This document shows positions 63,858-64,000 of a DNA stretch of 64,000 nt, piece after piece; position 1 is the stretch's first letter; every line of letters starts with the position of its first letter. Under the pieces are notes generated by a model. That model did not search any database and was not told the origin of the DNA. It saw nothing but the letters and a program-made list of their open reading frames with translations. The translations under genes were made by a program, and so were the position numbers. Location of the stretch: the NCBI RefSeq assembly GCF_032062135.1, contig NC_092862.1, positions 46,390,858 through 46,454,857 of the forward strand, written 5' to 3'. Source of the DNA: Pyxicephalus adspersus (Eukaryota; Chordata; Amphibia; Anura; Pyxicephalidae).

Positions 63858-64000
63858 TTTTCTCCCGTAGTTCCCTCAAATGTTTTTTTCTCTGTTTCCC
63901 TTATGTTTATTACCCCAACCCCGATTATTTAAAATAATTCTGATATAGAGTAAATGGACCTGAAAGGTATGAGGAATGGGTATGTTATAATAACTCTTGA

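Larger units (their letters stand above)
58560..64000. other. Upstream region, no gene recognised
   Basis: Contains the Harbinger-like MITE at 60382, a possible repeat at 62270 and a poly-C run. In other vertebrates as I recall, the next gene in this direction is a myosin light chain gene (MYL12A/B), but no exon of it is visible here. Confidence 0.6.

Noticed and set aside
1..64000. CRISPR arrays, operons, rRNA, tRNA genes or a prokaryotic-style system
   Set aside because: The window is vertebrate intronic DNA; no spaced direct-repeat arrays, tRNA cloverleaf or clustered compact genes were seen.

Overview
This window is vertebrate, AT-rich, intron-dominated DNA. It holds most of one muscle gene, MYOM1 (myomesin-1, the M-band protein that crosslinks myosin filaments), on the minus strand. 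I identified it by reading short conserved peptides flanked by GT/AG splice sites. 35 coding exons can be placed between 49323 (start codon) and 929. Every junction keeps the reading frame, giving 4405 coding bases (about 1468 codons). The C-terminal Ig domain (My13) and the stop codon are not visible and must lie beyond position 1. The repeats (fold-back elements with GATTTATTAAAG-type ends, TACAGGTAGTCCCC-ended elements, short PIF/Harbinger-like MITEs, hAT ends) are of kinds I associate with frogs. A neobatrachian (ranoid) frog is the likeliest source, but that is inference.

Layout in gene order, right to left. From about 58.5 to 64 kb there is no recognisable gene, only repeats. At 58.3-58.5 kb lies a candidate muscle promoter with a perfect CArG box, a MEF2-like site and a possible noncoding first exon. 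A long 5' intron follows (49.3-58.3 kb), with a mariner-like MITE, a fold-back element and a GC-rich repeat. The coding exons encode, in order: N-terminal head (exons 1-4), Ig My2 (4-6), Ig My3 (8-9), FnIII My4 (10-11), the My4-My5 linker (12), FnIII My5 (13-14), FnIII My6 (15-16), the disordered EH cassette (17), FnIII My7 (18-19), FnIII My8 (20-21), Ig My9 (22-23), Ig My10 (25-26), Ig My11 (28-30) and Ig My12 (32-33), with short helical linkers (24, 27, 31, 34-35) between the last Ig domains.

The points of most interest are these. The alternatively spliced EH-segment exon known from amniote MYOM1 is present and intact as an in-frame 267-nt phase 1-1 exon. The N-terminal head is compact and lacks the Ser-rich stretch and KQSTAS-type repeats of the human protein. 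A candidate promoter can be proposed. A dead transposon-like gene in intron 32 carries two later insertions. A perfect 50-bp palindrome sits in intron 5. A 250-bp array of six alternating inverted 11-mers sits in intron 9. Apart from MYOM1, every open reading frame I checked looks like chance or repeat sequence.
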